Below, piece after piece: positions 44,221 through 53,563 of a stretch of 64,000 nucleotides of DNA. The stretch is from Phycisphaerae bacterium (GTDB taxonomy: Bacteria > Planctomycetota > Phycisphaerae > Phycisphaerales > UBA1924). The stretch is from assembly GCA_030429705.1 (NCBI GenBank), contig JAUIES010000001.1, positions 744,001-808,000 on the forward strand. Reading direction: 5' to 3'. Made by a program: the position numbers and the translations under genes. The notes below the pieces were generated by a model, which worked only from the letters and a program-made list of their open reading frames with translations, searched no databases and was not told the DNA's origin. Every line of letters starts with the position of its first letter. The stretch's first letter is position 1.

Positions 44221-44678
44221 GCGCACGCACCATCCTGACAGCAACGAGTCTGGCGATCATCTCAATCGGCGGCTGCGGTGCTGATGACCCGAATGCGCCC
44301 CCCACCATTCGCCTCGGCGACTCGGTGTGCGATCAATGCGGCATGATTATCAGCGACGCTCGATTCGCCACCGCAACAATCGTCGAAGGTGATCGCGGAC
44401 CAGAGGCTGCCCTCTTTGATGACTTCAACTGCCAAATCGGCTACGAAACACGCTTCCTGGACAACACCATCCACGCGCGTTGGTCTCGTGACCATGGCAC
44501 CGAGGCGTGGCTCGACACCACACAAGCATGGTTTATCCGTTCACCTGCATTACGCACACCAATGGCTTCAAACATGGCAGCCTTTGCGAACAAAGCAGAC
44601 GCAGCAAAAGCGGCAGAAGAGTTCGATGGCGTTGTGATCGATTTCAAAAACGCGTGGAAACCAGCGACTGAGCCTTGA
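44217..44678 (+). CDS. nosL: NosL copper-chaperone lipoprotein
   Basis: NosL delivers Cu(I) to apo-NosZ maturation. The N-terminus ends with the lipobox ISIGGC (Cys near residue 20), so the protein is lipid-anchored in the periplasm. The copper-binding motif CDQCGM follows at about residue 38, and the short alpha/beta domain ends at residue 153. The ATG at 44217 overlaps the nosY stop. It is the last gene of the nos operon; no nosR or nosX-like gene was found. Confidence 0.93.
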   Translation: MSARTILTATSLAIISIGGCGADDPNAPPTIRLGDSVCDQCGMIISDARFATATIVEGDRGPEAALFDDFNCQIGYETRFLDNTIHARWSRDHGTEAWLDTTQAWFIRSPALRTPMASNMAAFANKADAAKAAEEFDGVVIDFKNAWKPATEP

Positions 44679-44707
44679 TCCTCAACCTGGCCGTACAATC
44701 CAACGCT

Positions 44708-45244
44708 ATGCAACCCCACCTTGTCGGCCCTTCAACGACTAGACTCGACCATCGCGCCTTGACCGCTGATGATGCGGAGTCGTTCTACGCGCTCAACAGT
44801 CACCCCGATGTCATGCGCTACACCGGCGAGCCGCCGATCCAATCACTCGAACAGGCCCAACAGGCGATTGCCGACTATCCCGATTTCAAAACGATCGGCT
44901 ACGGGCGTTGGGGTTGCTTCTACAAGCCCACCGGCGAACTCATCGGGTTCTGCGGCTTGAAATACCTGCCCGAACTTGATGAAGTCGATATCGGTTTCCG
45001 ATACCTGCCAGCGTACTGGGGCCGGGGTCTTGCAACTGAAGCAGCATTGGCATGTATTGACTTCGGCTTTGACACACTTCGACTCGAACGCATCATCGGC
45101 CTCGTGCTCGAACAAAATGTTGCTTCCATCCGAGTCCTCGAAAAAATCGGCATGCAGCAGAACGGACGAACGCTGTGCGAAGTGCTTGATGCTCTGCGAT
45201 TCGAGATCTCACGAACGGATCGAACCGCCCAGACAACCGCGTAA
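44708..45244 (+). CDS. GNAT-family N-acetyltransferase (RimJ/RimL-like)
   Basis: This cytosolic acetyl-CoA-dependent transferase has 178 residues. The beginning TTRLDHRALTADDAESFYAL and the acetyl-CoA-binding part YWGRGLATEAALACIDFGFD match the RimJ/RimL group of GNAT proteins, as does the ending NVASIRVLEKIGMQQNGR. The acceptor (ribosomal protein, amino acid or other) is unknown. The ATG at 44708 is preferred; a TTG at 44675 overlaps the nosL stop and would also be in frame. A link to the nos operon is positional only. Confidence 0.85.
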   Translation: MQPHLVGPSTTRLDHRALTADDAESFYALNSHPDVMRYTGEPPIQSLEQAQQAIADYPDFKTIGYGRWGCFYKPTGELIGFCGLKYLPELDEVDIGFRYLPAYWGRGLATEAALACIDFGFDTLRLERIIGLVLEQNVASIRVLEKIGMQQNGRTLCEVLDALRFEISRTDRTAQTTA

Positions 45245-45419
45245 GCGGGAATATTTTGTCATTGGTCCGTCTTGCGACACGCTCTGGGATCATCAATCGT
45301 CCTCCGCTCCCACCATCGCGGCTGTAGCGCCAGGCTTGCACTTCACGCGAGAACGAACACCGGACCGATGTCGGATCTCTCGGGTCGATCGTCAATGTCG
45401 GCCTCTCGTGAGGGATACC

Positions 45420-45851
45420 ATGCTTACTATGCGTCGCACGCTCGCTATTGTGCTCTCTGTCTTCGTCGCACTCCATGCCATTGCTGGCGGTGCGGGTGGC
45501 ATGGCTATCTTCTGCCTCGGCGGCGGGCACGAACACAGTGCGGCAGAAGTCGATCATTGTCAATCGACATGTGGTCACGATGCTGCTTGGCCGCTGCCCG
45601 TACCGGAATCCGATCAAGACCACGATTGCGGGTGTACCGATGTCACCCTCCTCGCACACGAACTACTGGCGTTGCCCTGGAGCCAGAGCGTTCTCGTCCC
45701 TGCACCTGAACACTTCACGACCTTTGATGGCAACAGCGCTGTTCGTCAATCAATGTTGGGGTATCCAGGGCAGCCAACACCTCCACCAGAGCTGTGTCCC
45801 GGCATCGAGCAACGGCTCGCGATCATCGCGAGCACACGCCTGACAATCTAA
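45420..45851 (+). CDS. small exported His/Cys-rich protein upstream of metal efflux genes
   Basis: This 143-residue protein has a hydrophobic N-terminus (TLAIVLSVFVALHAIAGG) and then a short stretch crowded with metal-binding residues (GGGHEHSAAEVDHCQSTCGHD, quoted in part, then DQDHDCGC). The C-terminal half is plain. I recognise no family. It stands 85 bases before the efflux operon, facing the same way, so a role in sensing, buffering or presenting metal is plausible. GGGAT precedes the ATG; a second ATG three codons on is possible. Confidence 0.6.
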   Translation: MLTMRRTLAIVLSVFVALHAIAGGAGGMAIFCLGGGHEHSAAEVDHCQSTCGHDAAWPLPVPESDQDHDCGCTDVTLLAHELLALPWSQSVLVPAPEHFTTFDGNSAVRQSMLGYPGQPTPPPELCPGIEQRLAIIASTRLTI

Positions 45852-45936
45852 CTCCTGTCTGTTCTCCTGCTCGTGCTGCGCCGATCGTGGTCATCGCAGC
45901 GTGTGTCGCCGTGAACTCCGACAGGAACTTTGACCC

Positions 45937-47418
45937 ATGCAGATTCCAACCCCCCCGCGCCGATGGCGGGCATGGCTTCCCAAAACTGGTGCCATCGCGG
46001 CGACTTGCGCCTTGACAGCCTGCCAGTCCTATCAACCAGCCCCGCTCGACATCGCCGAACATCGCGCCACCCTGGATACGCGTGTTGTAAACACTGAGCC
46101 AATCACGCGGTTCATTGAACGCCTCGCTGGCCACGGCTCGGTGGTGCCTGATCATTTCGACCCAGCCGATGGGCTTTCGCTCGCTGAAGGCGAAGTGCTG
46201 GCCCTGTTTTACAATGCCGAACTCCGCCTCGCCCGGCTCGATGCGGGCGTTGCTCGTGCAACCTTCGAGACTGCTGGCTTGTGGGAAGATCCTGTCTTTG
46301 GCTTCGACGGAGCCGAAATACTCTCGCCCGCCAGACCATTCGAAGCAGCATTCATGGTCAACCTCACGATCCCCATATCCGGACGACTCGGCATCGAAAA
46401 GGAACAAGCAGGAGCAGCGTACGATACACACCTTCGGCAAATCGTCGATGCAGAATGGAACACGCGATCTCGCGTGCGCGAAGCCTGGGCGACCTGGACC
46501 GTCGCAACTGAGCGACTTCGGCTCTTACAAGAGGTGATCGGCGGGATCGAGCGCATTGCCCGTATTACAGATCAACTCGAAGCCGCCGGCGAACTGACCC
46601 GCGTTGAAGCGCGGCTTGTGCGTGCAGAACTCGTCAAAACACGGTCAAACATGCGGCAGGCTGAACTCGCAGAAGCGATGTACCGCCAAGTACTGGTTGG
46701 TTTGGTGGGGCTCCCCCCGGACACCAGTCTCGATCTGCTTCTCGGCATGCCCCAGATCTCCGATGCGGATATGCAAGGTTCATCTGAACGACTCATCCGC
46801 ACGAACACAGTGCTGGCTGTACGACGCGCCGAGTATCAGGTCGCTGAAGAATCGCTCAGACTCGAAATCCGCAAGCAGTATCCCGACATGACGGTGGGTG
46901 GCGGGTTTGGCAGTGAAGACAAAGACGAACGGCTGTTGCTGGGCGTGTCAATCCCCATCCCAATCCTCAACGCCAACCGCGCCGCGATCGCCGATGCAAC
47001 CGCTCGACGAGCGTTGGCTCGCGCCTCAGCTGAAGTAACGCTCGAGCACCTGGAACAGCAACTGGCAATGAGTCACCTCACCTATACCGCCGCTCGTGAA
47101 CAACGACTGTCGTTCGAGCGGGATCTTGTGCCGATGCTCGACGAACAAACGGCTGAGGTCGAGAGCCTTGCCGACCTCGGCGAGGTGGACACACTCATTC
47201 TGCTCGAAACCGTCACTCGACGATATGAAGCGAAGAGCAGAATTCTCGATCTCACTCTCGCAGAGTGCGCCGCAGCCATCGAGATCAACCGCTTGCTCGG
47301 CCCAGACAAACCCATGGTACCGGCTCCCATTTCGCCAAACCAGAACAGTGATCGACGGCACCATTCCTCCGTCTCCCCCCTCTCCAGTGACACAAACATC
47401 GAGGAGGATCCAAGATGA
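45937..47418 (+). CDS. outer-membrane efflux lipoprotein, TolC/CusC-like
   Basis: This is the outer-membrane channel of a tripartite heavy-metal efflux pump. The N-terminus carries a lipobox (CALTACQSY). Two long alpha-helical repeats follow, typical of the OEP family: LFYNAELRLARLDAGVARA near residues 85-105 and RAEYQVAEESLRLEIRKQYPDM near 290-310. AGGAA lies ahead of the ATG. Its TGA overlaps the start of the adaptor gene, and the RND pump gene follows, giving the classic C-B-A order. Confidence 0.87.
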   Translation: MQIPTPPRRWRAWLPKTGAIAATCALTACQSYQPAPLDIAEHRATLDTRVVNTEPITRFIERLAGHGSVVPDHFDPADGLSLAEGEVLALFYNAELRLARLDAGVARATFETAGLWEDPVFGFDGAEILSPARPFEAAFMVNLTIPISGRLGIEKEQAGAAYDTHLRQIVDAEWNTRSRVREAWATWTVATERLRLLQEVIGGIERIARITDQLEAAGELTRVEARLVRAELVKTRSNMRQAELAEAMYRQVLVGLVGLPPDTSLDLLLGMPQISDADMQGSSERLIRTNTVLAVRRAEYQVAEESLRLEIRKQYPDMTVGGGFGSEDKDERLLLGVSIPIPILNANRAAIADATARRALARASAEVTLEHLEQQLAMSHLTYTAAREQRLSFERDLVPMLDEQTAEVESLADLGEVDTLILLETVTRRYEAKSRILDLTLAECAAAIEINRLLGPDKPMVPAPISPNQNSDRRHHSSVSPLSSDTNIEEDPR

Positions 47419-48890
47419 TCAGCACACTTCGGTCATGGTCTCTGACCATCCTCATTGTCATGTCCGTCTCGTTGTCTGCGTGCGAACGGATAGCGTCGCC
47501 ACAAACACCCACCGATCAGCATGCCCAGGACGACGGGCACGATGGCGAAAGTGCGACCGGTACGGCGGGCAACCCGTCCGATCGCATCGCCATACCCGCA
47601 ACAGTCCGCTCGAACCTTGGCATTTCTTTTGTCCAGGTCGAGCGACGGCGTGTTGAACAAACGCTCCGCGTGCCTGGGCGGTTTGAGTACCTGCCTACAG
47701 CCCGTCGCGAATATCGCACGCCCGTCTCAGGTCGCGTCGAGTTGCTCGTTGAACAATTCGATCGCGTCAAAGCTGGTCAGCCGCTCTACCGAATCGACTC
47801 TCCTGATTGGCGGGAGATGCAGCAACTGCTCGCCGACGCAACTTCGCAAATCGAACGATTCGTATCAAGACGCGATACCTTCGAGCCGCTCCTCGCCGCA
47901 CATCATCAGCACGAGGAGAGCCTCCAAGAAAGCGTTCAAGTTTGGAACGAAAGGCTCGAGCAACTACAACTCGTCCGTGAGACCGGTGGCGGACGGATTG
48001 ATGATCTCGCTCAGGCCCGAGCTTCGCTGGCGCTCACGCGAGCCGATCTCGCCAATGTGCTCGAAAAGAAGGCAGAGTTAACCGCCAATCATCAACAGAC
48101 CATTGCCGATCTCAGTGCAGCACGCGATCGACTCGAGTATCTCCTCGATGCCGCAGTCGCTGTTGTCTTGCGGCCCAGAGGTGAACTCACGAAACTAATC
48201 GAGACCGATCAAACCACCCGACCGGGGTGGGCCATGTTGACGACCATCGAGGTGCGTGCAACCGAAGCCGGTGCCGTCGAACTTCTCGGTCTCACCAATG
48301 GCTCGTGGGCTGACGAGAGTGCGCTTGTGCTTTCCGTCGTCCAGCCGGAGCGCCTTCGATTTCGGGCGTCAGGCTTGCAAAGTGACCTCGGCGTACTGCG
48401 CGATGGACTCCCAGCACGCATCGTGCCGCCTACCCCCACCGCAGCCGGCCGCGCTATACACCTGACTGAAACCATGACTGGCACACTTGCCCTCGGGCTT
48501 GCCGGCGACCCAAATGCTCGAACCTTGGATCTCTTCGTCGTACCTGACAACCTCAAACCATGGGCACGCCCGGGCATCTCAGCCCAACTTGAGATCGTCA
48601 CCGATTCGACGGATTCGCCTGAACTCGCCATCCCGCTCGCCGCAGTTCAACGGGACGGGCTGACGCCAATCATCTTCCGTCGAGATCCGGCGAACCCAGA
48701 TGAAGCGATCCGAATCGAAGCAGACCTCGGCAAGGATGATGGCCGATGGGTTGCTCTGCTCAGTGGCGTACGAGACGGAGACGAAATCGTCCTCGACGGC
48801 GCCTTTCAACTCATGCTCGCGACAACGGGATCGATACAAAAAGGCGGGCATTTTCACTCCGACGGCACATTCCACGAAGGGGAGGACTAG
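47415..48890 (+). CDS. RND efflux periplasmic adaptor, CusB/CzcB-like lipoprotein
   Basis: This membrane-fusion protein of 491 residues links the pump to the outer-membrane channel. A lipobox (SLSACERI) is followed by a His/Asp-rich linker (DQHAQDDGHDGES), a barrel-sandwich region (REYRTPVSGRVELL, RVKAGQPLYRI), a long helical hairpin around residues 140-250, and beta domains ending near GVRDGDEIVLDGAF. The final HFHSDGTFHEGED is His-rich, as in metal adaptors. ATGA overlap with the channel gene; the pump gene starts three bases after its stop. Confidence 0.88.
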   Translation: MISTLRSWSLTILIVMSVSLSACERIASPQTPTDQHAQDDGHDGESATGTAGNPSDRIAIPATVRSNLGISFVQVERRRVEQTLRVPGRFEYLPTARREYRTPVSGRVELLVEQFDRVKAGQPLYRIDSPDWREMQQLLADATSQIERFVSRRDTFEPLLAAHHQHEESLQESVQVWNERLEQLQLVRETGGGRIDDLAQARASLALTRADLANVLEKKAELTANHQQTIADLSAARDRLEYLLDAAVAVVLRPRGELTKLIETDQTTRPGWAMLTTIEVRATEAGAVELLGLTNGSWADESALVLSVVQPERLRFRASGLQSDLGVLRDGLPARIVPPTPTAAGRAIHLTETMTGTLALGLAGDPNARTLDLFVVPDNLKPWARPGISAQLEIVTDSTDSPELAIPLAAVQRDGLTPIIFRRDPANPDEAIRIEADLGKDDGRWVALLSGVRDGDEIVLDGAFQLMLATTGSIQKGGHFHSDGTFHEGED

Positions 48891-48893
48891 GCG

Positions 48894-51800
48894 ATGCTCA
48901 AAGCCGTCATCCGGTTCTCACTTCAATACGCCACGCTGGTTATCATCGCCGCGGTGATGATCGTCGGCTACGCTGCTTACCGCTTGCCGCGGATGAGTGT
49001 CGATGTCTTTCCCGAACTCAACGCCCCAACCGTCACCATCATGGCAGAATCGGGGGGGCTCGCTGCCGACGAAGTCGAGCAGTATGTCACCTTCCCCATC
49101 GAATCCGCTGTCAACGGCATGACCGGGGTACGCCGTGTTCGGAGCGCCAGCGCCATCGGGCTTGGCATCGTCTGGGTTGACCTCGAATGGGGGTCCGATC
49201 TCTACGACGCTCGTCAGCTCGTCGCAGAGCGTCTCGTCACCGCGCGACAGAACTTACCCGAAGATGTCGAGCCCTTCATCACGCCGATCACTTCCATCGC
49301 GGGCGAGATCATGCTCATCTCGCTCTCGTCACCTGACAACTCGGTCAGCCCGCTCGAACTTCGCTCCTTCGGCGAGTTTGAATTGCGCAACAAGATCCTC
49401 GCCATCCCCGGCGTCGCTCAGGTCGTTGCAATCGGTGGTGAACTGCCCGAGTATCAGGTCAATGTCGACCAGGATCGACTCCGCCTCTACGGCCTCACCA
49501 TCACCGATGTCGTCAAAGCAGCAGACGGTGCGCACAGTACCGCGAGCGGCGGCTATCTCGTCGATGTTGACAGCTTTGAGATTCCGATTCGCCAGCAAAG
49601 CCGCGTCACACGACCAGAAGACATCGCAAACACGATTATCCGCTTCCACGAGGGTGTGCCCGTGACCATCGGCCAGGTTGCTGATGTCCGCCTCGGTCCC
49701 GCACTCAAACGCGGCACGGCGGCCGAAGGGGGCAAGCCAGCTGTCGTCCTTTCAGTCCAGAAATCGCCCGGCACAAACACGCTCGCGCTCACAGATCATC
49801 TCGATGCCCTGTTTGATCAGGTCGAGCCAACGCTGCCAAAAGGGGTCGTGCTCAACCGCGATGTCGTGCGCCAGTCACACTTTATTGACCGAGCGGTCAG
49901 CAATGTGACCAGCGTACTCGTCGAAGCGGTCATTATCGTGCTCGTCGTGCTCGTTCTGTTCCTGATGGATCTGCGCACAACGCTCATCACGCTCACAGCC
50001 ATACCAATATCGCTCGCTGTGGGTTCGCTCATGATGGATGCGCTCAGCCTCGGCCTCAATGTCATGACCCTTGGCGGCCTGACCGTGGCGATCGGTGTGC
50101 TCGTCGATGATGCCATCATTGATGTCGAAAATGTCTATCGCCGCCTCAGACAGAACCGCGTTCGTCCAGACTCAGAGCGACGACCCACCACCGAAGTCAT
50201 CTTCGACGCGAGTAACGAGATTCGCCCTGCGATGGTTTTTGCAACCGTCATCATCGTCATGGTGTTCGTGCCGCTGTTGTTTCTACAAGGGCTTGAAGGC
50301 CGATTCTTTCAGCCGCTTGCACTGACCTACATGATCTCGATTCTCGCGTCACTCGTTGTCGCACTCACCGTCGTCCCCGCAATGTGCAAGTTCCTGCTCA
50401 AAGGGCGAATCGGCGGGAAACACGAAGACCGAGATGGCTTCCTCGTCCGCATGCTCAAACGCGTCTATGGGCCAGCTCTCCGAGCAGCGATCCGTCTGCG
50501 TCTCTGGGTGCTCGGCATCGCCGGTCTGGCAACTGCTGCGTCGCTCCTTCTCGCGAGCACATTCGGTAGTTCGTTCTTACCCACCTTCAATGAAGGCACT
50601 TTTACCGTCTTTTTGCTCGCGCCCCCCGGCACCTCCATTGTCGAAAGCGACCGACTTGCAACTGAAGTTGAAAAGCAACTCATCGCGATCGAAGGTGTCC
50701 GATCTGTATCCCGTCGAACAGGCCGCGCCGAACGAGACGAGCACGCCGAGCCAGTCAGCAACTCAGAGATCGAGATCACCGTTGAGTCGGGTGCCGATCG
50801 ATTCAAAGTGCGCGACGAACTCGATCGAATTCTCGGCTCGATCCCCGGCATCACAACGATGATCGGCCAACCGATTGAACACCGCCTGAGCCATGTGCTC
50901 TCAGGCACACCAGCCGCGATCGCGATCAATGTCTTCGGCGAAGACCTCGCCGAATTGCGCCGCGTCGCAAAGGCGATCGAGCGAGAACTCCAAAACCTGC
51001 CCGGGGCGCGCGATGTCAACGCCAACCGCGAAGTCTTGATCACCTCACTCCCAATCCGATATCGTCACGCCGAACTTGCAGCAGTTGGTCTCAGCCCGGC
51101 GGATGCCGCTGAACAGGTCCGCGAAGCGATCTATGGCGAAGTCGTCGACACTGTCAATCAAGGCGTTCGGCAATACGAACTCGTCGTCCGACTCGCGGCC
51201 GACGAACGAGCATCAATCCAGCAAGTTCGTGACTTGCTACTCAGGGGCCGAGACGGCGCGACCGTCCGACTCAGCGATGTTGCTGATATCGGTCCCGAAC
51301 GATCGAGCAACCTCATCACCCGTGAAAATGCACAACGCAAAGCCGTGATCTCGCTCAATGTCGACGAAGGATCCAACCTCGGCGACCTTGTCGCTCGCGC
51401 CCAGGAACGCGTCGATCCAATCGTCCGCAATGCCGGTATGACGGTCACCTATGGAGGTCAGTTCGAAGCGCAACAAGCCGCTTCACGCACAATCCTCATC
51501 GCGGGCATCGCCGTCGCTGTAGTCATGCTCATGCTCTTACAGATCTCAACCGGGTCACTGCGAGCAGCGGTTCTTGTCATGCTCAACATGCCACTGGCGC
51601 TCATCGGTGGCATCGCCGCAATCTACATCACCGAGGGGGGTGGCCCGATCCAAAACACGCTCGGGCTCATTGGCTTCGGACGCGGCTACATCCCGCCCAT
51701 CATTTCCATCGCGAGCCTCGTCGGGTTCATCACGCTCTTTGGGATCGCTGTTCGCAATGGCATTCTCCTCATCAACCACTACAACCACCTCATTCAAGAG

Positions 51801-52073
51801 GAGCATGTACCGCTCGGAGATGCCATCGTGCAAGGATCGATGGAACGACTGATTCCAATCTTGATGACCGCTATCTCCGCTGCACTCGGCCTGTTACCCC
51901 TCGCACTCGCTGCAGGACGACCCGGAAGTGAACTGCTCGCACCGCTTGCAATCGTCACGCTCGGCGGCCTGCTCACTTCGACCTTTCTAAACTTGATCGT
52001 CGTCCCCGCAGGCTATGCGCTCGTTTTCGGATATCGGCCCGACCGCCCCACCAAAGCACCCAAACTTAACTGA
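48894..52073 (+). CDS. RND heavy-metal efflux pump, CusA/CzcA family
   Basis: This inner-membrane proton antiporter of 1,059 residues shows two repeats of a first helix, a large periplasmic loop and five further helices. RLPRMSVDVFPELNAPTV and GGLAADEVEQYVTFPIE are typical of the heavy-metal group (HME). In the fourth helix the proton-relay motif reads AIGVLVDDAIIDVENVYRRL, closer to the AIG...VD.A...EN form of CusA-like pumps than to the DFG...DGA form of CzcA, so I do not name the ion. Late helices show GFITLFGIAVRNGILLINHY. The gap to the adaptor gene is three bases. Neighbouring copper enzyme genes make Cu a reasonable guess only. Confidence 0.93.
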   Translation: MLKAVIRFSLQYATLVIIAAVMIVGYAAYRLPRMSVDVFPELNAPTVTIMAESGGLAADEVEQYVTFPIESAVNGMTGVRRVRSASAIGLGIVWVDLEWGSDLYDARQLVAERLVTARQNLPEDVEPFITPITSIAGEIMLISLSSPDNSVSPLELRSFGEFELRNKILAIPGVAQVVAIGGELPEYQVNVDQDRLRLYGLTITDVVKAADGAHSTASGGYLVDVDSFEIPIRQQSRVTRPEDIANTIIRFHEGVPVTIGQVADVRLGPALKRGTAAEGGKPAVVLSVQKSPGTNTLALTDHLDALFDQVEPTLPKGVVLNRDVVRQSHFIDRAVSNVTSVLVEAVIIVLVVLVLFLMDLRTTLITLTAIPISLAVGSLMMDALSLGLNVMTLGGLTVAIGVLVDDAIIDVENVYRRLRQNRVRPDSERRPTTEVIFDASNEIRPAMVFATVIIVMVFVPLLFLQGLEGRFFQPLALTYMISILASLVVALTVVPAMCKFLLKGRIGGKHEDRDGFLVRMLKRVYGPALRAAIRLRLWVLGIAGLATAASLLLASTFGSSFLPTFNEGTFTVFLLAPPGTSIVESDRLATEVEKQLIAIEGVRSVSRRTGRAERDEHAEPVSNSEIEITVESGADRFKVRDELDRILGSIPGITTMIGQPIEHRLSHVLSGTPAAIAINVFGEDLAELRRVAKAIERELQNLPGARDVNANREVLITSLPIRYRHAELAAVGLSPADAAEQVREAIYGEVVDTVNQGVRQYELVVRLAADERASIQQVRDLLLRGRDGATVRLSDVADIGPERSSNLITRENAQRKAVISLNVDEGSNLGDLVARAQERVDPIVRNAGMTVTYGGQFEAQQAASRTILIAGIAVAVVMLMLLQISTGSLRAAVLVMLNMPLALIGGIAAIYITEGGGPIQNTLGLIGFGRGYIPPIISIASLVGFITLFGIAVRNGILLINHYNHLIQEEHVPLGDAIVQGSMERLIPILMTAISAALGLLPLALAAGRPGSELLAPLAIVTLGGLLTSTFLNLIVVPAGYALVFGYRPDRPTKAPKLN

Positions 52074-52120
52074 CCATTCTTAATCGAGACATCGTGTCGC
52101 AACCCAAAGGACTCAACACC

Positions 52121-52627
52121 ATGAAAACGCTCATCAACATCATCATCGCAGCCGCATTGGTCGGTTCGGTATCCATCGCAGGATGTAGCCGCCAGTCCTC
52201 TCACGACCACACCGAGGAACACTCTGATCACGGCCATACCCATGGCGAACAGGATCAAGATCGCACGACCCACGACAACGAGCAAAACGAAGATGATAAA
52301 AAGGACAACGACCACGAGACCCTTGAGTCAAACAAGACCGTCGTCATTGCAGGGACAACACTTGAGCTTTCGATCGGCGGTGATTTCACCCCCGGTAAGA
52401 TGCTGCACCTCCACATCCACCAATCCGCAGGCCCCACCCCTGCTGCGATCAGACTCTGGTGCGGCACTGAATCCGGCGAGGGATCGCTCAAGTCCAAAGC
52501 AACCGGAACCGGAGGCAGTTACCATGCCGAAGCCGAAGTGCCAGCGATCGTTTCTCCCGCTACCGCACTTTGGATCGAAGTCGAATCCGCGGAAGGCGTA
52601 CGCGAAGCAAAATCGGTCAAGCCGTAG
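52121..52627 (+). CDS. His-rich lipoprotein closing the efflux operon
   Basis: The protein has 168 residues. A signal with lipobox (SVSIAGCSR) is followed by a ~50-residue disordered segment dense in His, Asp and Glu (SHDHTEEHSDHGHTHGEQDQD), which should bind divalent or monovalent metal. A C-terminal beta domain of ~95 residues follows (GKMLHLHIHQSAGPTPAAIR). No family recognised. AAAGGA lies nine bases before the ATG at 52121; a GTG nine codons upstream is in frame. It follows the pump gene by under 50 bases and is probably co-transcribed with it. Confidence 0.7.
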   Translation: MKTLINIIIAAALVGSVSIAGCSRQSSHDHTEEHSDHGHTHGEQDQDRTTHDNEQNEDDKKDNDHETLESNKTVVIAGTTLELSIGGDFTPGKMLHLHIHQSAGPTPAAIRLWCGTESGEGSLKSKATGTGGSYHAEAEVPAIVSPATALWIEVESAEGVREAKSVKP

Positions 52628-52692
52628 TCAGTCCTACGGATGGCTTCCAATCCGATTCAGCCAAGCACGCCGGCCTGATTGATAACGCAAAA

Positions 52693-52747
52693 ACCGCATC
52701 GCCCGTAAGCCTCCCGAAACAAAAGGCTTCAAGCAACGCGGTCTTTT
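52693..52747 (+). terminator. possible terminator of the efflux operon
   Basis: Nested arms ACCGC/GCGGT (52693-52697 with 52738-52742) and AAGCCT/AGGCTT (52707-52712 with 52724-52729) are followed by CTTTTTC. The structure is loose, so this is tentative. Confidence 0.35.
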
Positions 52748-52752
52748 TCAAA

Positions 52753-52840
52753 CGGAGAGGGGGGGATTCGAACCCCCGATGAAGAAAAACTCCATACTGG
52801 ATTTCGAATCCAGCGCATTCAACCGCTCTGCCACCTCTCC
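52753..52840 (-). tRNA. tRNA-Ser (anticodon CGA)
   Basis: Minus-strand acceptor arms GGAGAGG and CCTCTCC pair fully, and the discriminator base is G as in serine tRNAs. The anticodon stem CTGGA/TCCAG holds the loop TTCGAAA with anticodon CGA. The T arm reads GGGGGTTCGAATCCCCC, and the long variable arm is typical of class II tRNAs. CCA is not encoded. Confidence 0.95.
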
Positions 52841-52918
52841 AGATGGAGCGCCATCGCCCGTTCGGCAATGCCGCTTCGCGAGTTCACTTTAGGCTCTGCG
52901 TCAGCCTGAATCTGCCAT

Positions 52919-53560
52919 TCAATCACGCTCGCGTAGAGCCGACGCAAGCGCCGCCACAATCACTTCGGGCTCGGCCATGCGTCCTGACCCAACATGGCGG
53001 CACGCCTGCCAACCCTCCCCCGGACCGACGAGCCGATATCCATCCTCACTCAGTTGGGTCGCATTGCGCTGCGTCGCTGGCTGTGCCCACATGCCCGTGT
53101 TCATCGCAGGTGCCAGCAGTACCGGTGTCTTCGATCGATCGACAACCGAAAGAATAAGCGTCACCACATCATTCGTCATGCCAGCATTTAGCCGCGCCAT
53201 GCAATCCATCGTGCACGGAGCCACCAAACACGCATCGGCGTCCGCGCCGAGTGACACATGCTGCGGGTCTTGGCTTTCGACATGTTCCCACGCGCTCGTG
53301 TACACATGATTCGCCGAAAGCGCTTGAAAGGTGATTGGGCCTACGAACTTCGTCGCAGCCTCGGTCATCGCCACGGTCACACGGCACCCGGCTTGCGCCA
53401 ATCGACTCACGATCGTGCAGGTCTTGTACGCTGCTATCCCGCCTGTAACACCAATGAACACAGAACGACCTTCGAAGGTCTCGCGCAAGCACGCCGGATC
53501 CAACGGACCAGATCCACCGCTCGCACTCGAATCATCAGATGTTGTCTTGGAACTGGTCAC
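52919..53560 (-). CDS. coaC: phosphopantothenoylcysteine decarboxylase (stand-alone CoaC)
   Basis: This flavoprotein decarboxylates 4'-phosphopantothenoylcysteine in coenzyme A synthesis. The FMN-binding start is IGVTGGIAAYKT; HVSLGADADACLVAPCTMD carries the active-site His, and the hallmark is LLAPAMNTGMW. In many bacteria CoaC is fused to the synthetase CoaB; here the 213-residue protein ends after the flavin domain, so CoaB must be a separate gene. The GTG start lies three bases after the rpoZ stop, so the two are co-transcribed. Confidence 0.9.
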   Translation of the reverse strand: MTSSKTTSDDSSASGGSGPLDPACLRETFEGRSVFIGVTGGIAAYKTCTIVSRLAQAGCRVTVAMTEAATKFVGPITFQALSANHVYTSAWEHVESQDPQHVSLGADADACLVAPCTMDCMARLNAGMTNDVVTLILSVVDRSKTPVLLAPAMNTGMWAQPATQRNATQLSEDGYRLVGPGEGWQACRHVGSGRMAEPEVIVAALASALRERD

Positions 53561-53563
53561 CCG

